A stretch of 33,391 nt of DNA from Ruthenibacterium lactatiformans (GTDB lineage Bacteria > Bacillota > Clostridia > Oscillospirales > Ruminococcaceae): positions 1 to 33,391 of the forward strand of contig NZ_JXXK01000038.1 of the NCBI RefSeq assembly GCF_000949455.1, written 5' to 3'. Each line of letters begins with the position of its first letter. The stretch's first letter is position 1. Positions 1 to 8,292 of this stretch are shown here, piece after piece. A program made the translations under genes and the position numbers. The notes beneath the pieces are model-generated. The model ran no database searches and was not told the origin of the DNA. It saw only the letters and a program-made list of their open reading frames with translations.

Positions 1-5
1 GTCAC

Positions 6-812
6 TTATTGTTCTGCAGCTTCTGTTCCCCATGCCTCAAACTGCGTGAGCGCCGGGAACGGAGAAGGATCATCCGCTTTTTTCAGATGCCTGAGCGTCA
101 GCCATTCCACTGTACGTGCTTTGATGTCAAACGCCTGTGGATGACTCTCCTTTTTCAACTCCAACGTTTCTTCGCTGCCGTCCGAAAACGCGACGACAGC
201 GCTTTCCCACCAGCTGTCGTGCGGGAAGTCCGCCCGCAGTGTCAGCCGCAGTTCGTCGATGCCCACCGGCCTGCCGAAGGAAAGCGTCCATTCCGCGTTC
301 GGGTCCCGGTTGATGCCCCAGCTCTGGTAAGGCCATTCGCCGTGAGAGCCGTTTTCATAAATGCCGTCGATTGCATTGTAGGCCGCGAACACAGCCTCCC
401 CGCGTGTTTCCACATTGGCCCTCGCATGCGGGTAAATGCCCGTATCGCCGTGCCGGTCATAGGGATTGAACGCCAGGTTCCGCCGCGCAGCGACCTCTTC
501 CGGGCGGGCGATGCGCGCACGGATAAGGTGGCGGCGGCCGGAAAAGCTCTTGGGTGAAAAGACGATGCGGTCATCGCCATGCGGAATCCTGTATTCCACC
601 TCTGGCCGTGTAACATATACCAGAGCCGGCGCCAGCGTATCCTCTAATTGCAGTACATAGTACCCACCCGCTTTGCTTACCGAAAGCATAATGCGGTCGC
701 CCGGCTCGTATTCTTCATCATAAACCAAGCTCGTTTGTTTTTCTTCTGCGCAGGCCGCTTTTGTCTGCCCCATTGCGCTTAATACCTTTAAGCTGACTGT
801 TTCCAACTTCAT
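6..812 (-). CDS. Discoidin-like (F5/8 type C-like) carbohydrate-binding protein, cytoplasmic
   Basis: A complete 268-residue protein and the last gene of the minus-strand lyase/sulfatase module. The C-terminal half (about residues 125-262) looks like a discoidin or galactose-binding jelly roll: an opening asparagine- and proline-rich segment, an AIDG motif, an SWGINRDPNAEW stretch, a DELRLTLR strand and a closing FEAWGT strand. The N-terminal half (about 1-110) is beta-rich and I do not recognise it. There is no signal peptide, membrane segment or catalytic signature. The start codon is preceded by AAAGGATGGG. It lies 43 bp after the GH88 gene and is probably co-transcribed with it. I infer binding or processing of imported oligosaccharides; an enzymatic role is not excluded. 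The fold call is by pattern only. Confidence 0.7.
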   Translation of the reverse strand: MKLETVSLKVLSAMGQTKAACAEEKQTSLVYDEEYEPGDRIMLSVSKAGGYYVLQLEDTLAPALVYVTRPEVEYRIPHGDDRIVFSPKSFSGRRHLIRARIARPEEVAARRNLAFNPYDRHGDTGIYPHARANVETRGEAVFAAYNAIDGIYENGSHGEWPYQSWGINRDPNAEWTLSFGRPVGIDELRLTLRADFPHDSWWESAVVAFSDGSEETLELKKESHPQAFDIKARTVEWLTLRHLKKADDPSPFPALTQFEAWGTEAAEQ

Positions 813-855
813 CCCATCCTTTGTTTGGTTTCTCTCATTTTACAGAAACACCAAA

Positions 856-2064
856 TCACCAATACATCTCCCAATTCGGATTTTTCAAACGCGTCAAAGC
901 CTCCATAAAATAATAGTCTCCCCAGATTACGCACTCGTCCACACCTGCGTTCACACAGGTATTATAAGGTGTTTTCTTGGCATAGGTGCCATGAAGCAAC
1001 TGTCCGTTGGAAACACAATCATTTTTTACCTGATAACCACGTATTAGTGCCGCCACCAACCTTTTTGCCAAAGAGGTATAATACTCCGCATCTTCCTGAG
1101 GCAGGTATTTACTCATCTCTAAAAAGCCACAACAAACAATGGCCGAAGAAGAAGAATCCCTCGGCTGATCGGCTTCATCTCCATTCCCAAAGCCAAGATC
1201 CCAATAGGGACACAGATCGTCAGGCAAGTGGGTCAGGAAATATTGAGCAATACGTTTAAAATAGTTGATATATTCAGCTCTCCCTGTGTTTTTATAGGCG
1301 ATAGCCGTACCGTAAACCCCCCACGCCTGGCCGCGCGCCCAAGCAGAGCTGTCGCGGTAGCCCTGACAGGTCGCGCCGCGTACAAAACCTCCTGTATTCG
1401 AATCAAAGAACACTGTATGCCAAGTAGAACCATCTTCCCGAATGATATGCTTCATGGTGGTGTGGATATGTTTTTCTGCCACTTCCCGATATTTCCCATC
1501 CCCAGTGACCTCAGTGGCCCAATATAGAAGCGGGATATTAAGCAGGCAGTCAATAATCAGGCGGTGGTTATTAGGGTCGTCCATGGTACCCCAAGCCTGG
1601 ATGTATTCACCTATTGGTCGATAACGAGTGATCAACTGGTTAGCGGCCTTCAGGGCAGCCTCGCGCGCCGAGACGCTTCCAGTGAGCTTGTAGGCCGCCA
1701 CACAAGAAGGAATGTACAAAAATCCCATATCGTGGTGGTCTACGTAGTGTTTGATGTTAATACGTTTTAAAAACGAGTCCACCTGACAATCCCCTGCTTT
1801 ACGGAACAAAAAGCGATCACTGTCATTTTTCGCATTTTCATAAGCCAACCACACTTCGCCCGTCCAGAAACCTGGGGTCCAGTCTGTGTTAGGTCCTGGT
1901 GTGTAAAAATTATGTTCACTGTTCGCTGCGGGAAATTTAGCCTCAAAGGCCGGCAGATTATTTCGGACCTGATCCACACACTGCTGCAGCGCAGCGGTCA
2001 CTTGTTCCGGTGTCACCTCCGGGAACCGCAGAACCCGCTCAAGGGGTATCCATTTATCTATCAT
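856..2064 (-). CDS. GH88 unsaturated glucuronyl hydrolase
   Basis: This enzyme removes the 4,5-unsaturated uronic acid that polysaccharide lyases leave at the non-reducing end of oligosaccharides. The start at 2064 gives 402 residues, the usual GH88 size. An AAAGGT lies about 9 bases upstream of that ATG; the frame stays open to 2115 but without a better ribosome site. Family hallmarks are an HDMGF motif near residue 112 and IIDCLLNIPLLYW with Asp172, which match the two catalytic aspartates of Bacillus UGL, and the GYRDSSAWARGQAWGVYG segment near 235-252. There is no signal peptide, so it should be cytoplasmic. It works downstream of the lyase encoded further upstream on the same strand. The 0.7 kb gap with a transposase remnant between them means it may need its own promoter; I saw no convincing one. 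Confidence 0.93.
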   Translation of the reverse strand: MIDKWIPLERVLRFPEVTPEQVTAALQQCVDQVRNNLPAFEAKFPAANSEHNFYTPGPNTDWTPGFWTGEVWLAYENAKNDSDRFLFRKAGDCQVDSFLKRINIKHYVDHHDMGFLYIPSCVAAYKLTGSVSAREAALKAANQLITRYRPIGEYIQAWGTMDDPNNHRLIIDCLLNIPLLYWATEVTGDGKYREVAEKHIHTTMKHIIREDGSTWHTVFFDSNTGGFVRGATCQGYRDSSAWARGQAWGVYGTAIAYKNTGRAEYINYFKRIAQYFLTHLPDDLCPYWDLGFGNGDEADQPRDSSSSAIVCCGFLEMSKYLPQEDAEYYTSLAKRLVAALIRGYQVKNDCVSNGQLLHGTYAKKTPYNTCVNAGVDECVIWGDYYFMEALTRLKNPNWEMYW

Positions 2065-2115
2065 TATGACCATACCTTTCCGCCACGCTTCAAGAGGCCA
2101 AAGAGCATGAAGCAC

Positions 2116-2420
2116 GGTGCCTCTAACGCAGCAAATCGTAATTTGTTAAAACAGGCTTAAGAATGCAGGCTCACTACACAGCATGTAAGGGTGCGTGGAC
2201 TCAGCTTTGTGCGGGACTGAGCCATTTGCGAGCCGGATACTGCTTCAAGCATCAGCAATTAGAGTGTTAAACCCTACAACCTTATCTTTGGAGAAACAGC
2301 CTGCTTCAATCTTTCAGCGAGTGTCCAGTCCCTGCCTGTTCCCTTAAATACTGTTTTGAGGGGACGCATTATATGCAAAATCGTTTACCGCATCTGCTGT
2401 AGCATGGGTGTCCAAAATCT
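2116..2420. other. Non-coding gap between GH88 and the IS110 remnant
   Basis: About 300 bases without a supportable gene. It lies upstream of the GH88 gene on the minus strand and next to the IS110-family remnant, so part of it may be further decayed insertion-sequence DNA. A short imperfect stem (GGACTCAG against CTGAGCC) occurs near 2197-2223. No clear -35/-10 pair for GH88 was found. Confidence 0.4.
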
Positions 2421-2691
2421 TTTATCGTTGCCTGCATAGCCAATACGAATAGCGGACACAAAAAAGCGATTATCGCCGTCGCCAAGATGCTGTTCATCGC
2501 AATTTACAATATATTCAAGAAGAATGAAACCTACAACGCTGAACTCTACCGTAAGAGCGACCTGCCCTCCTACACACCGGAAGGTTTCTGTGGAAGATGC
2601 CATCTTCATCCGTCAGCGCCAAAGCTGTTTGCTTACTGCCTCCCCTACCGCTCAGGTTTTAAGCAAACTTTTAATTTTCCCCGCTCTTTGA
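2421..2691 (+). pseudogene. IS110-family transposase, C-terminal remnant with frameshift
   Basis: Reading the plus strand gives the conserved C-terminal part of IS110/IS116/IS902-type transposases: SGHKKAIIAVAKMLFIAIYN, then a NETYNAELYRKSDL segment. The frame then shifts by one base (an extra C near 2565) and continues in another frame as PPTHRKVSVEDAIFIRQRQ, followed by LLTASPTAQ and a stop at 2689-2691. The two frames join into one family-typical C-terminus, which shows that this is a broken gene. The N-terminal RuvC-like half with the DEDD residues is absent. It lies in opposite orientation between the lyase and GH88 genes. Confidence 0.85.
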
Positions 2692-2759
2692 TGGGCTCGG
2701 TTTTGTGCGCCCTTTTTCAGAACGGTGCTTAGATCAAAATGTTTCAATCTTCTTCTTTG

Positions 2760-4769
2760 TCACCATTGCAACACTATCATTTGCCGCGATGCCTGGTTTA
2801 GGTCACAGGCCATCACACGGCCCAGCCCGTAAGCGCCACAAATCCCATTGTAGTCCTCAGTATTTCCCACGTCCTGATACAAAAACACCACTCCATGGCG
2901 GCGTCCGTTGGCTTCGATTACAAAACCCTCAGCCTGTTGCGGGACAAGCTCATGGGAATACGCTTCGTTGTACACAGACTGCGGTGTAATTCTCACGGGA
3001 GATGTATCCCGGCGGCGTACCAGAATTGTGGTCATGGCCCCGCAGTTTTCAGCGTTGACCGTCAGGTCCGGCACCTGCTTCATTTTGTTATAATGCCTTG
3101 CCAGCGGAGCGGTTCCCAGTTTCATGCGAACAAACTGCTCCTGCGCAAAAAACTGCATCGAAAAGCGACTCGTGGCTCCGATCCCTTCCAGCCCTTGGGA
3201 TGTCGTATTTAGACGAACAGTTTCCGCAAAGTGGAAGTGCTGCGACGTCTCCCGCGGATGCCGCCCAATCCAAGTGTCATTAATCACAAATATATCGGAG
3301 GAGACCACCAGTATCCGACGGCATAGCAGTATCCCCTGAGCGACATAGCCGGTATGAGAGCCTTCCACAAAGAAATATTCGCCCTTGTGGCAGACCCTGT
3401 TTGGAAGGGCCTGGGGCAATGTCCGATAACCCCAGGAATCGATGCTGTCCGCGTATTCCTCTGCGTCCGCCAGGGGAACATTGTGCGCGGCTGCGGATTT
3501 CAGCCAATACCGCTCCTGCGTATCAGTATAAGTGTAGCGCCCGCCATCAGTCAAGATTTCCTCCCCGTCCAGCCACAGTCCCACATGCAGTTTATCCTGA
3601 TGGCCGTGGCCACCACCTAGTGGGCCATTTTTAAAGTATAGCCAGTCCGCTTTGATGTCCCAGCCAGTACGCAGAATTACCTGTCCACTGGAAGAAAGCT
3701 CTGTCACGCCTCCTTTGAGTGCCTGCGGTGCAATGGACTGATACCGGACATCTTCTTCAGCCCCTAACAGCCAGATACTCTCGTAGTCCAGTCGGTCAAA
3801 GGCCCCGCCTTTCAGCACACCATCCTCCAGCAGAAGTGCAGCCTGAGTCAGAATATCCCGCACATCGGTGTCATCGGAATCGCCCACCATCGGCTGGTGA
3901 TGTGCCGGCGTCTGCAACAGCATAGTGGCATAAGCAGCCTTTCGAATTATCTCTATTTCCTCTTGTGAGAACAGTGTATCTCCCCACAGACGCGCTAAAC
4001 GCAGAGCCTCCAGGGTACTCATCAATACCTCATTGTGATACATCGGGGAAGCTTCCCACTGCATCCCGTCATCCATAAACTGCGTGTGCAGCGCCTTTCT
4101 CAGAAAGAGTCTAGCCCGTTCCACATCCTCCGGACGATTCAATAGCCAAGCCACCATATACAGGCCAGTGTACTCCATTACGCCCCAATTGCTTTTAGTG
4201 GAAAAACCTATGCGAGGGTTTTCCGCCAAGCGGTTTGCATGTATCTCCAGGCCCTCCAGAAAACGCTCCACCACCTGCGGAGTCACAGCAGCGCTGCGAG
4301 CACACAAGGCCATAGCCCGTACCCAATAATCTGCCCGGAGGCCAGCATCGAGCGTACGCCAAGTGGTATCCGCCGCATCTTTCCTCCAAGGCTCTTTTTC
4401 GATCCAATCTGTCAGCTGGTTCACAAAGCATTCGGCGTAAGTCTCGTCTCCGGTCAGGGCGTACGCCTGCCCGAGACATATCCAATAGCGGTGACGGTTC
4501 ATCTGAAAAGTGAATTCCTGATCTCCATTGAGCACAAAGCCCCAGTCGATTCCATTTTCAAAGTGTACTGGCTGATACGTCTGCTCCATATCCCAAGGCA
4601 ACTGGAACAAAAAAGTGTTCTCTCGCAATTCACCAGCCGTTTTCATCGTCAAGGCGCAATCTTGCGGCCACAATGCCCGGCACAGCGCGGCGCGTCGTTC
4701 CAACTCGTCGCGCTGCGGTGCCATGGTCTCGCAGAAGCGCCTCCACTGGACCTCTCTTGGACCAGTCAT
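2760..4769 (-). CDS. Heparinase II/III-family polysaccharide lyase
   Basis: A 669-residue protein with an N-terminal alpha/alpha-toroid region and a C-terminal heparinase II/III beta-sandwich domain. Visible landmarks are TWRTLDAGLR (about 136-145), KSNWGVMEY with Asn194, SPMYHNE with Tyr244 and His245, MVGDSDD (294-300), and GGHGHQDKLH (386-395), followed by LTDGGRYTY. The Asn/Tyr/His set matches the beta-elimination machinery of these lyases. The start at 4769 forms an ATGA overlap with the sulfatase stop and has a GGAGGGGGG ribosome site; a longer frame to 4829 lacks one. There is no signal peptide, so it probably cleaves imported oligosaccharides in the cytoplasm. The exact PL family and the substrate (heparan, chondroitin, another uronic polymer) cannot be set from the sequence alone. 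Confidence 0.88.
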   Translation of the reverse strand: MTGPREVQWRRFCETMAPQRDELERRAALCRALWPQDCALTMKTAGELRENTFLFQLPWDMEQTYQPVHFENGIDWGFVLNGDQEFTFQMNRHRYWICLGQAYALTGDETYAECFVNQLTDWIEKEPWRKDAADTTWRTLDAGLRADYWVRAMALCARSAAVTPQVVERFLEGLEIHANRLAENPRIGFSTKSNWGVMEYTGLYMVAWLLNRPEDVERARLFLRKALHTQFMDDGMQWEASPMYHNEVLMSTLEALRLARLWGDTLFSQEEIEIIRKAAYATMLLQTPAHHQPMVGDSDDTDVRDILTQAALLLEDGVLKGGAFDRLDYESIWLLGAEEDVRYQSIAPQALKGGVTELSSSGQVILRTGWDIKADWLYFKNGPLGGGHGHQDKLHVGLWLDGEEILTDGGRYTYTDTQERYWLKSAAAHNVPLADAEEYADSIDSWGYRTLPQALPNRVCHKGEYFFVEGSHTGYVAQGILLCRRILVVSSDIFVINDTWIGRHPRETSQHFHFAETVRLNTTSQGLEGIGATSRFSMQFFAQEQFVRMKLGTAPLARHYNKMKQVPDLTVNAENCGAMTTILVRRRDTSPVRITPQSVYNEAYSHELVPQQAEGFVIEANGRRHGVVFLYQDVGNTEDYNGICGAYGLGRVMACDLNQASRQMIVLQW

Positions 4770-6193
4770 ATTGATTCCACCCCCCTCCGCCAATTTTCGG
4801 CAAATCCGTCTTTCTGGCGATTCATCCATGCTATTACACTATCTTCCATCTGTCGAGCTAAGCGTCGGTTCTCTGGCACGTCCAACGCCAGAGGATGCAT
4901 CTGCTGAGGATCGGCCGCCGTGCAGTACAGGTAACGAGCCGGCCGGGGCATCACATCATAGCCCAGTTCAATCACATAGGTGTAGTCCTGCGTGCGCACC
5001 CCGCGCCATCCGAACGCCTTGGGATCCTTGCCCGCCCGAGCAAAATTTTTCAAAAAGATATCCCGGCCTGGGCAGGCACACAAATAGCTGGCCTTCTCCA
5101 GATCCTCCTTTTCTGTGAGCAGGTAAGACGAGCAATCCTCGCCCTCCACCGTGGAAGGAATGGATACCCCCAGAATCCCCAGCAGCGTAGGCGTCATATC
5201 TTGGCTGGCGATGCAGGTGCGGCACCGGCGTTTTTCATTGCCGGGAACGCGCACAACAAAAGGAATGCGAATAGATTCCTCATACCAGACGTACTTTCCA
5301 ATGAGGCCATGAGAACCCATCATGTCTCCATGGTCCGCCGAGAGCACGATTACTGTGTCATCGTATAAGCCGGCATTTTTGAGGTATGCTACCAGACGGC
5401 CAAACTGATCGTCTAAACCGCTGACCGCCGCATAGTACTGCCGGGTAGCGAGTTTCATCTGCTCTGGTGTATAAGGCACCGGCTCCCCTGTATGATGATG
5501 GATATCTTTCAGGCACACGTTATCTTTCAGCGTTACATCAGGATACAAATCCAGATACTTCTGCGGTACTTGATCGTATGGACTGTGGGGTGGGTTCCAA
5601 GAGATGTATAGCGCGAACGGCCGCTCCTTATCCCTAACGTCTCTCAGGTATTCGATGGCCTTGCTGGTCTCATGCTGCACTGACCACTCATCCGCACAAA
5701 TCATCTTCGGCGTGTCTCGCCAGTAATGGGGCTTCAGGTGGACGTCGTAAGTACCGTAGGAGTACCAGTAGTCAAAGCCATGGCGACGCACCCCCGGCGG
5801 CGTAAAGGCGTCCCAGTTCCGTGCGCCGGAAACGGGTTGCCGGCAGTGGTTCTGCTCCGGCTCATCCAAATGCCACTTACCGATGTAGGCGGTCTGATAA
5901 TCTGCATCCTTCAGCATCTGGCCCACTCCGATCTCCTCGTCTTTCAACCGCATGGACAGACCGTTTTTGCAGTTGGTAAAAATCCCCATAGAGAGTGGGT
6001 ACCGGCCAGTTATCAGGCTGGCACGGTGAGCTGTGCACACCGGGAAAGTACTGAACGCATGGTCACAGTAGGTTGCATCGGTGCAGAACGCGTCCATATT
6101 GGGCGTGTGCACTGGGTCAGCCTGAGCGTAGCCTATCGCATCGGCCCGCCACTGGTCCGCAAAAATGAACAACAGGTTTTTCTTTTTATTCAT
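4766..6193 (-). CDS. Cys-type family S1 sulfatase
   Basis: A 475-residue arylsulfatase-fold enzyme that should remove sulfate esters from imported glycan fragments. The N-terminal FADQWRAD carries a metal-binding aspartate. The formylglycine site is Cys53 in PVCTAHRASLITGRYP, a CxAxR variant of the usual CxPxR. GKWHL near 110 and SADHGDMMGSHG (about 305-316) provide further metal and sulfate ligands. There is no signal peptide, so maturation would rely on a cytoplasmic radical-SAM anSME; no such gene is in the window. Its start overlaps the stop of the enolase-superfamily gene (ATGA) and its stop overlaps the lyase start, so translation is coupled on both sides. The regiospecificity is unknown. 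Confidence 0.92.
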   Translation of the reverse strand: MNKKKNLLFIFADQWRADAIGYAQADPVHTPNMDAFCTDATYCDHAFSTFPVCTAHRASLITGRYPLSMGIFTNCKNGLSMRLKDEEIGVGQMLKDADYQTAYIGKWHLDEPEQNHCRQPVSGARNWDAFTPPGVRRHGFDYWYSYGTYDVHLKPHYWRDTPKMICADEWSVQHETSKAIEYLRDVRDKERPFALYISWNPPHSPYDQVPQKYLDLYPDVTLKDNVCLKDIHHHTGEPVPYTPEQMKLATRQYYAAVSGLDDQFGRLVAYLKNAGLYDDTVIVLSADHGDMMGSHGLIGKYVWYEESIRIPFVVRVPGNEKRRCRTCIASQDMTPTLLGILGVSIPSTVEGEDCSSYLLTEKEDLEKASYLCACPGRDIFLKNFARAGKDPKAFGWRGVRTQDYTYVIELGYDVMPRPARYLYCTAADPQQMHPLALDVPENRRLARQMEDSVIAWMNRQKDGFAENWRRGVESI

Positions 6194-7383
6194 CGCTTTA
6201 CCTCAACCGTACTATCCACTTCACGGGCCAACCGAGCTTCATCCAAATTGATACCGAACCCTTTTTTCCACTGAATAAAAATAGGGTTGTGAGTACTGTC
6301 AGTGGCAAGATCGTTGACACAACGGTAATAAAAATCAGATTCCCTCCGCTTCTCGGTAGCCTCTACCCAACGAGCGCCCAGCCCGGAGGCCAACTGCTGC
6401 CAGATGGAGGCCGACGGCCCTACTAAGCTGTCGTCGCCGACCATCAAACCGGCCCCTAGTTCCCGAATTCGGCCCGCCAATATCACTGCGTCGATGATGG
6501 AACCCGCGGAATCCGGATGGATGTTGTAAATCCCGCCCATCCCCCGGCAGATTCGTTTGATGGAGTCGCGGGAGCCCCGCATGGGATAATCCGGGATCAG
6601 CTGTAGTGGGGCCACCCGCTTTTGCAGTTCCACCCACTCGGGGATCTCCAGAAAAGCCGGGTCCTCACAAGCATCCAACCCTGCCTCCCGCAGCTGATCC
6701 AATTGCCGGGCAATCCATTCTAAAGAGACGCCGGCTCTCGCGTCCGGGCGGTAGCCGCAGTTCACATCACCGATAAGGAACGTCTCCTCCGGCGAGCAAT
6801 AACGGCGCACCGTGCGAATCACCTCACAGTCCAACCGGGTGTCGCCGAACAGCTTCACCTTGATATACGCGGCCTTTCCCTCCTGCCTCGCCCATTGGGC
6901 GCTTTCTGCCACCTCGTCCATCTGGTCGCTCAAAATCACATGCACGCCGCAAACAGCCTTGCTTTCCTGCAGCCCAAGCAAATGATTCGACGGTACGCCC
7001 TGCAATTTTCCACACAGGTCCACCAGGGCTATCTCCATCATTTCTACCAGCTGTTCCGGCCACTCGCCTTGATGGCGGCGATTTTCCAGTGCTGCCCGGC
7101 CAGCGTCTAGGCCCAGCAGACAAGAAACAGCGGTACGCCAGGGCTCGAGGCTTGCTTCCGGGCAGTTCACTGACAGGATACACTCGGCGAAGCCGGTGTT
7201 TTCCCCGCTGGATACCGCCGCAATCACATCCTGTCGGCTGGTCCAGGTGGCACAGCTAAACCGCTTGACCGCCTCAATATTTTTCAAGTAAAGCCGGATG
7301 GAGTCCACCCGGCCCGGAATCCTTGACAGTCTGTCTAAAATCTCTCGCCGCCGTTCGTCATAAGCTTGCAAATTTATTTCCAT
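6190..7383 (-). CDS. Enolase-superfamily (mandelate racemase/muconate lactonizing-like) enzyme
   Basis: A 397-residue protein with the layout of enolase-superfamily acid-sugar dehydratases and epimerases. The capping domain is followed by a barrel with K175-x-K177 (YIKVKLFGD), Asp206 in GDVNCGY, Glu240 in CEDPA and Asp265 in IPDYP. These fit the catalytic lysine and three metal ligands. The His/Asp dyad of classical mandelate racemases is not obvious; NIHPDSAGS (287-295) and VGDDSLVGPS occupy the late barrel strands. The start follows the permease stop by 7 bp and has AAAGGATG upstream; its stop overlaps the sulfatase start. By position it should act on an acid sugar released by the lyase, sulfatase and GH88 enzymes. 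The reaction is inferred, not shown. Confidence 0.8.
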   Translation of the reverse strand: MEINLQAYDERRREILDRLSRIPGRVDSIRLYLKNIEAVKRFSCATWTSRQDVIAAVSSGENTGFAECILSVNCPEASLEPWRTAVSCLLGLDAGRAALENRRHQGEWPEQLVEMMEIALVDLCGKLQGVPSNHLLGLQESKAVCGVHVILSDQMDEVAESAQWARQEGKAAYIKVKLFGDTRLDCEVIRTVRRYCSPEETFLIGDVNCGYRPDARAGVSLEWIARQLDQLREAGLDACEDPAFLEIPEWVELQKRVAPLQLIPDYPMRGSRDSIKRICRGMGGIYNIHPDSAGSIIDAVILAGRIRELGAGLMVGDDSLVGPSASIWQQLASGLGARWVEATEKRRESDFYYRCVNDLATDSTHNPIFIQWKKGFGINLDEARLAREVDSTVEVKR

Positions 7384-7390
7384 AATTGAA

Positions 7391-8281
7391 TCATCCTTTC
7401 ACACCGCCGGTCAGTCCGCCAACAATATATTTGCTCAACAGCAGATACAAAATAAAGGTAGGCAGAAAAACAATGATCACCGAGGCAAATAAGCCGCTCC
7501 AATCGCCGCTGTACTGCATACCATTAATCATGGAGAACAGCCCTAAAGCCACCGGCCGCAGCTTATCGGAGTTGACGAACATCAGAGATAGGAAATATTC
7601 GTTCCAAATATTGATGAAGTTAAAGATGGTCACTGTCACAAGGCCTCCCTGTGCCATGGGGAACACGATACGCCAGAAAGTCTTGGTTGGGCGGCACCCA
7701 TCGATAGCTGCAGCTTCTTCATACGAGCGGGAAATGTTTTCGAAGTAAGCCATTAGGAAAATTGTGGTGTACGGGATTTTCGTAGCCACGAACAGCGCAA
7801 TCAACACAATGCGGTTGGTCATCTCTGCACGCAAAAGTCCAGCTTGGGCCACAATCATGTAGAGGGGAATAATCACCATGATGACCGGCACACCGGTGGT
7901 AGCAGCCAAGGCGGTTTTGATAACCTTGGCGCCGGGGAAATTGAACCGCTGCAGCACATAAGAGTACGGCGCGCAGATTAAAATCAGAAATGCACAAGAC
8001 ACCGCGGCATAAAGGAGTGAATTCAGGAAAAACACTGACACATTCGATGAAACCCATGCCCGAGAGTAGTTTTCAAAATGTATGCCGCTGCTGAATTCAA
8101 AAATTGTCCCTTTGAAAATGTCAGCGGGTGTGGAGAGACTGGCGGCAACCACCCAAATTAGTATGACGGCGGTGAACCCCACCCAGGTAACAAGCAGCAG
8201 ATATCCGGGAATGAGGGAGAGTTCCTTTTTCAAGCTGTAGGAGGCTCCCATCCGCGATTCCTTTTTCTTTGTCTTCAACAT
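7391..8281 (-). CDS. Sugar ABC transporter permease (MalG-type)
   Basis: A 296-residue inner-membrane permease with six hydrophobic segments. The cytoplasmic EAA loop reads YEEAAAIDGCRPTKTFWRIVF, which docks the ATPase. The protein ends in VGGLTGGVKG, a typical C-terminus of MalG-like permeases. An AAGGAGG site precedes the start, and the partner permease ends 11 bp upstream. No ATPase gene is present, so the importer presumably borrows a shared MsmK-like ATPase encoded elsewhere, as is common in Bacillota. The substrate is inferred from the neighbours: sulfated or unsaturated uronic oligosaccharides. Confidence 0.93.
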   Translation of the reverse strand: MLKTKKKESRMGASYSLKKELSLIPGYLLLVTWVGFTAVILIWVVAASLSTPADIFKGTIFEFSSGIHFENYSRAWVSSNVSVFFLNSLLYAAVSCAFLILICAPYSYVLQRFNFPGAKVIKTALAATTGVPVIMVIIPLYMIVAQAGLLRAEMTNRIVLIALFVATKIPYTTIFLMAYFENISRSYEEAAAIDGCRPTKTFWRIVFPMAQGGLVTVTIFNFINIWNEYFLSLMFVNSDKLRPVALGLFSMINGMQYSGDWSGLFASVIIVFLPTFILYLLLSKYIVGGLTGGVKG

Positions 8282-8292
8282 AGTGGGCCTCC

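Noticed and set aside
9..557. Plus-strand open frame of 182 codons opposite the discoidin-like gene
   Set aside because: It is antisense to a gene with family-like sequence and a ribosome site, and its own product is arginine- and proline-rich without any recognisable domain.
4239..4907. Plus-strand frame of 222 codons over the lyase/sulfatase junction
   Set aside because: It is antisense to two conserved genes and lacks a ribosome site or recognisable motifs.
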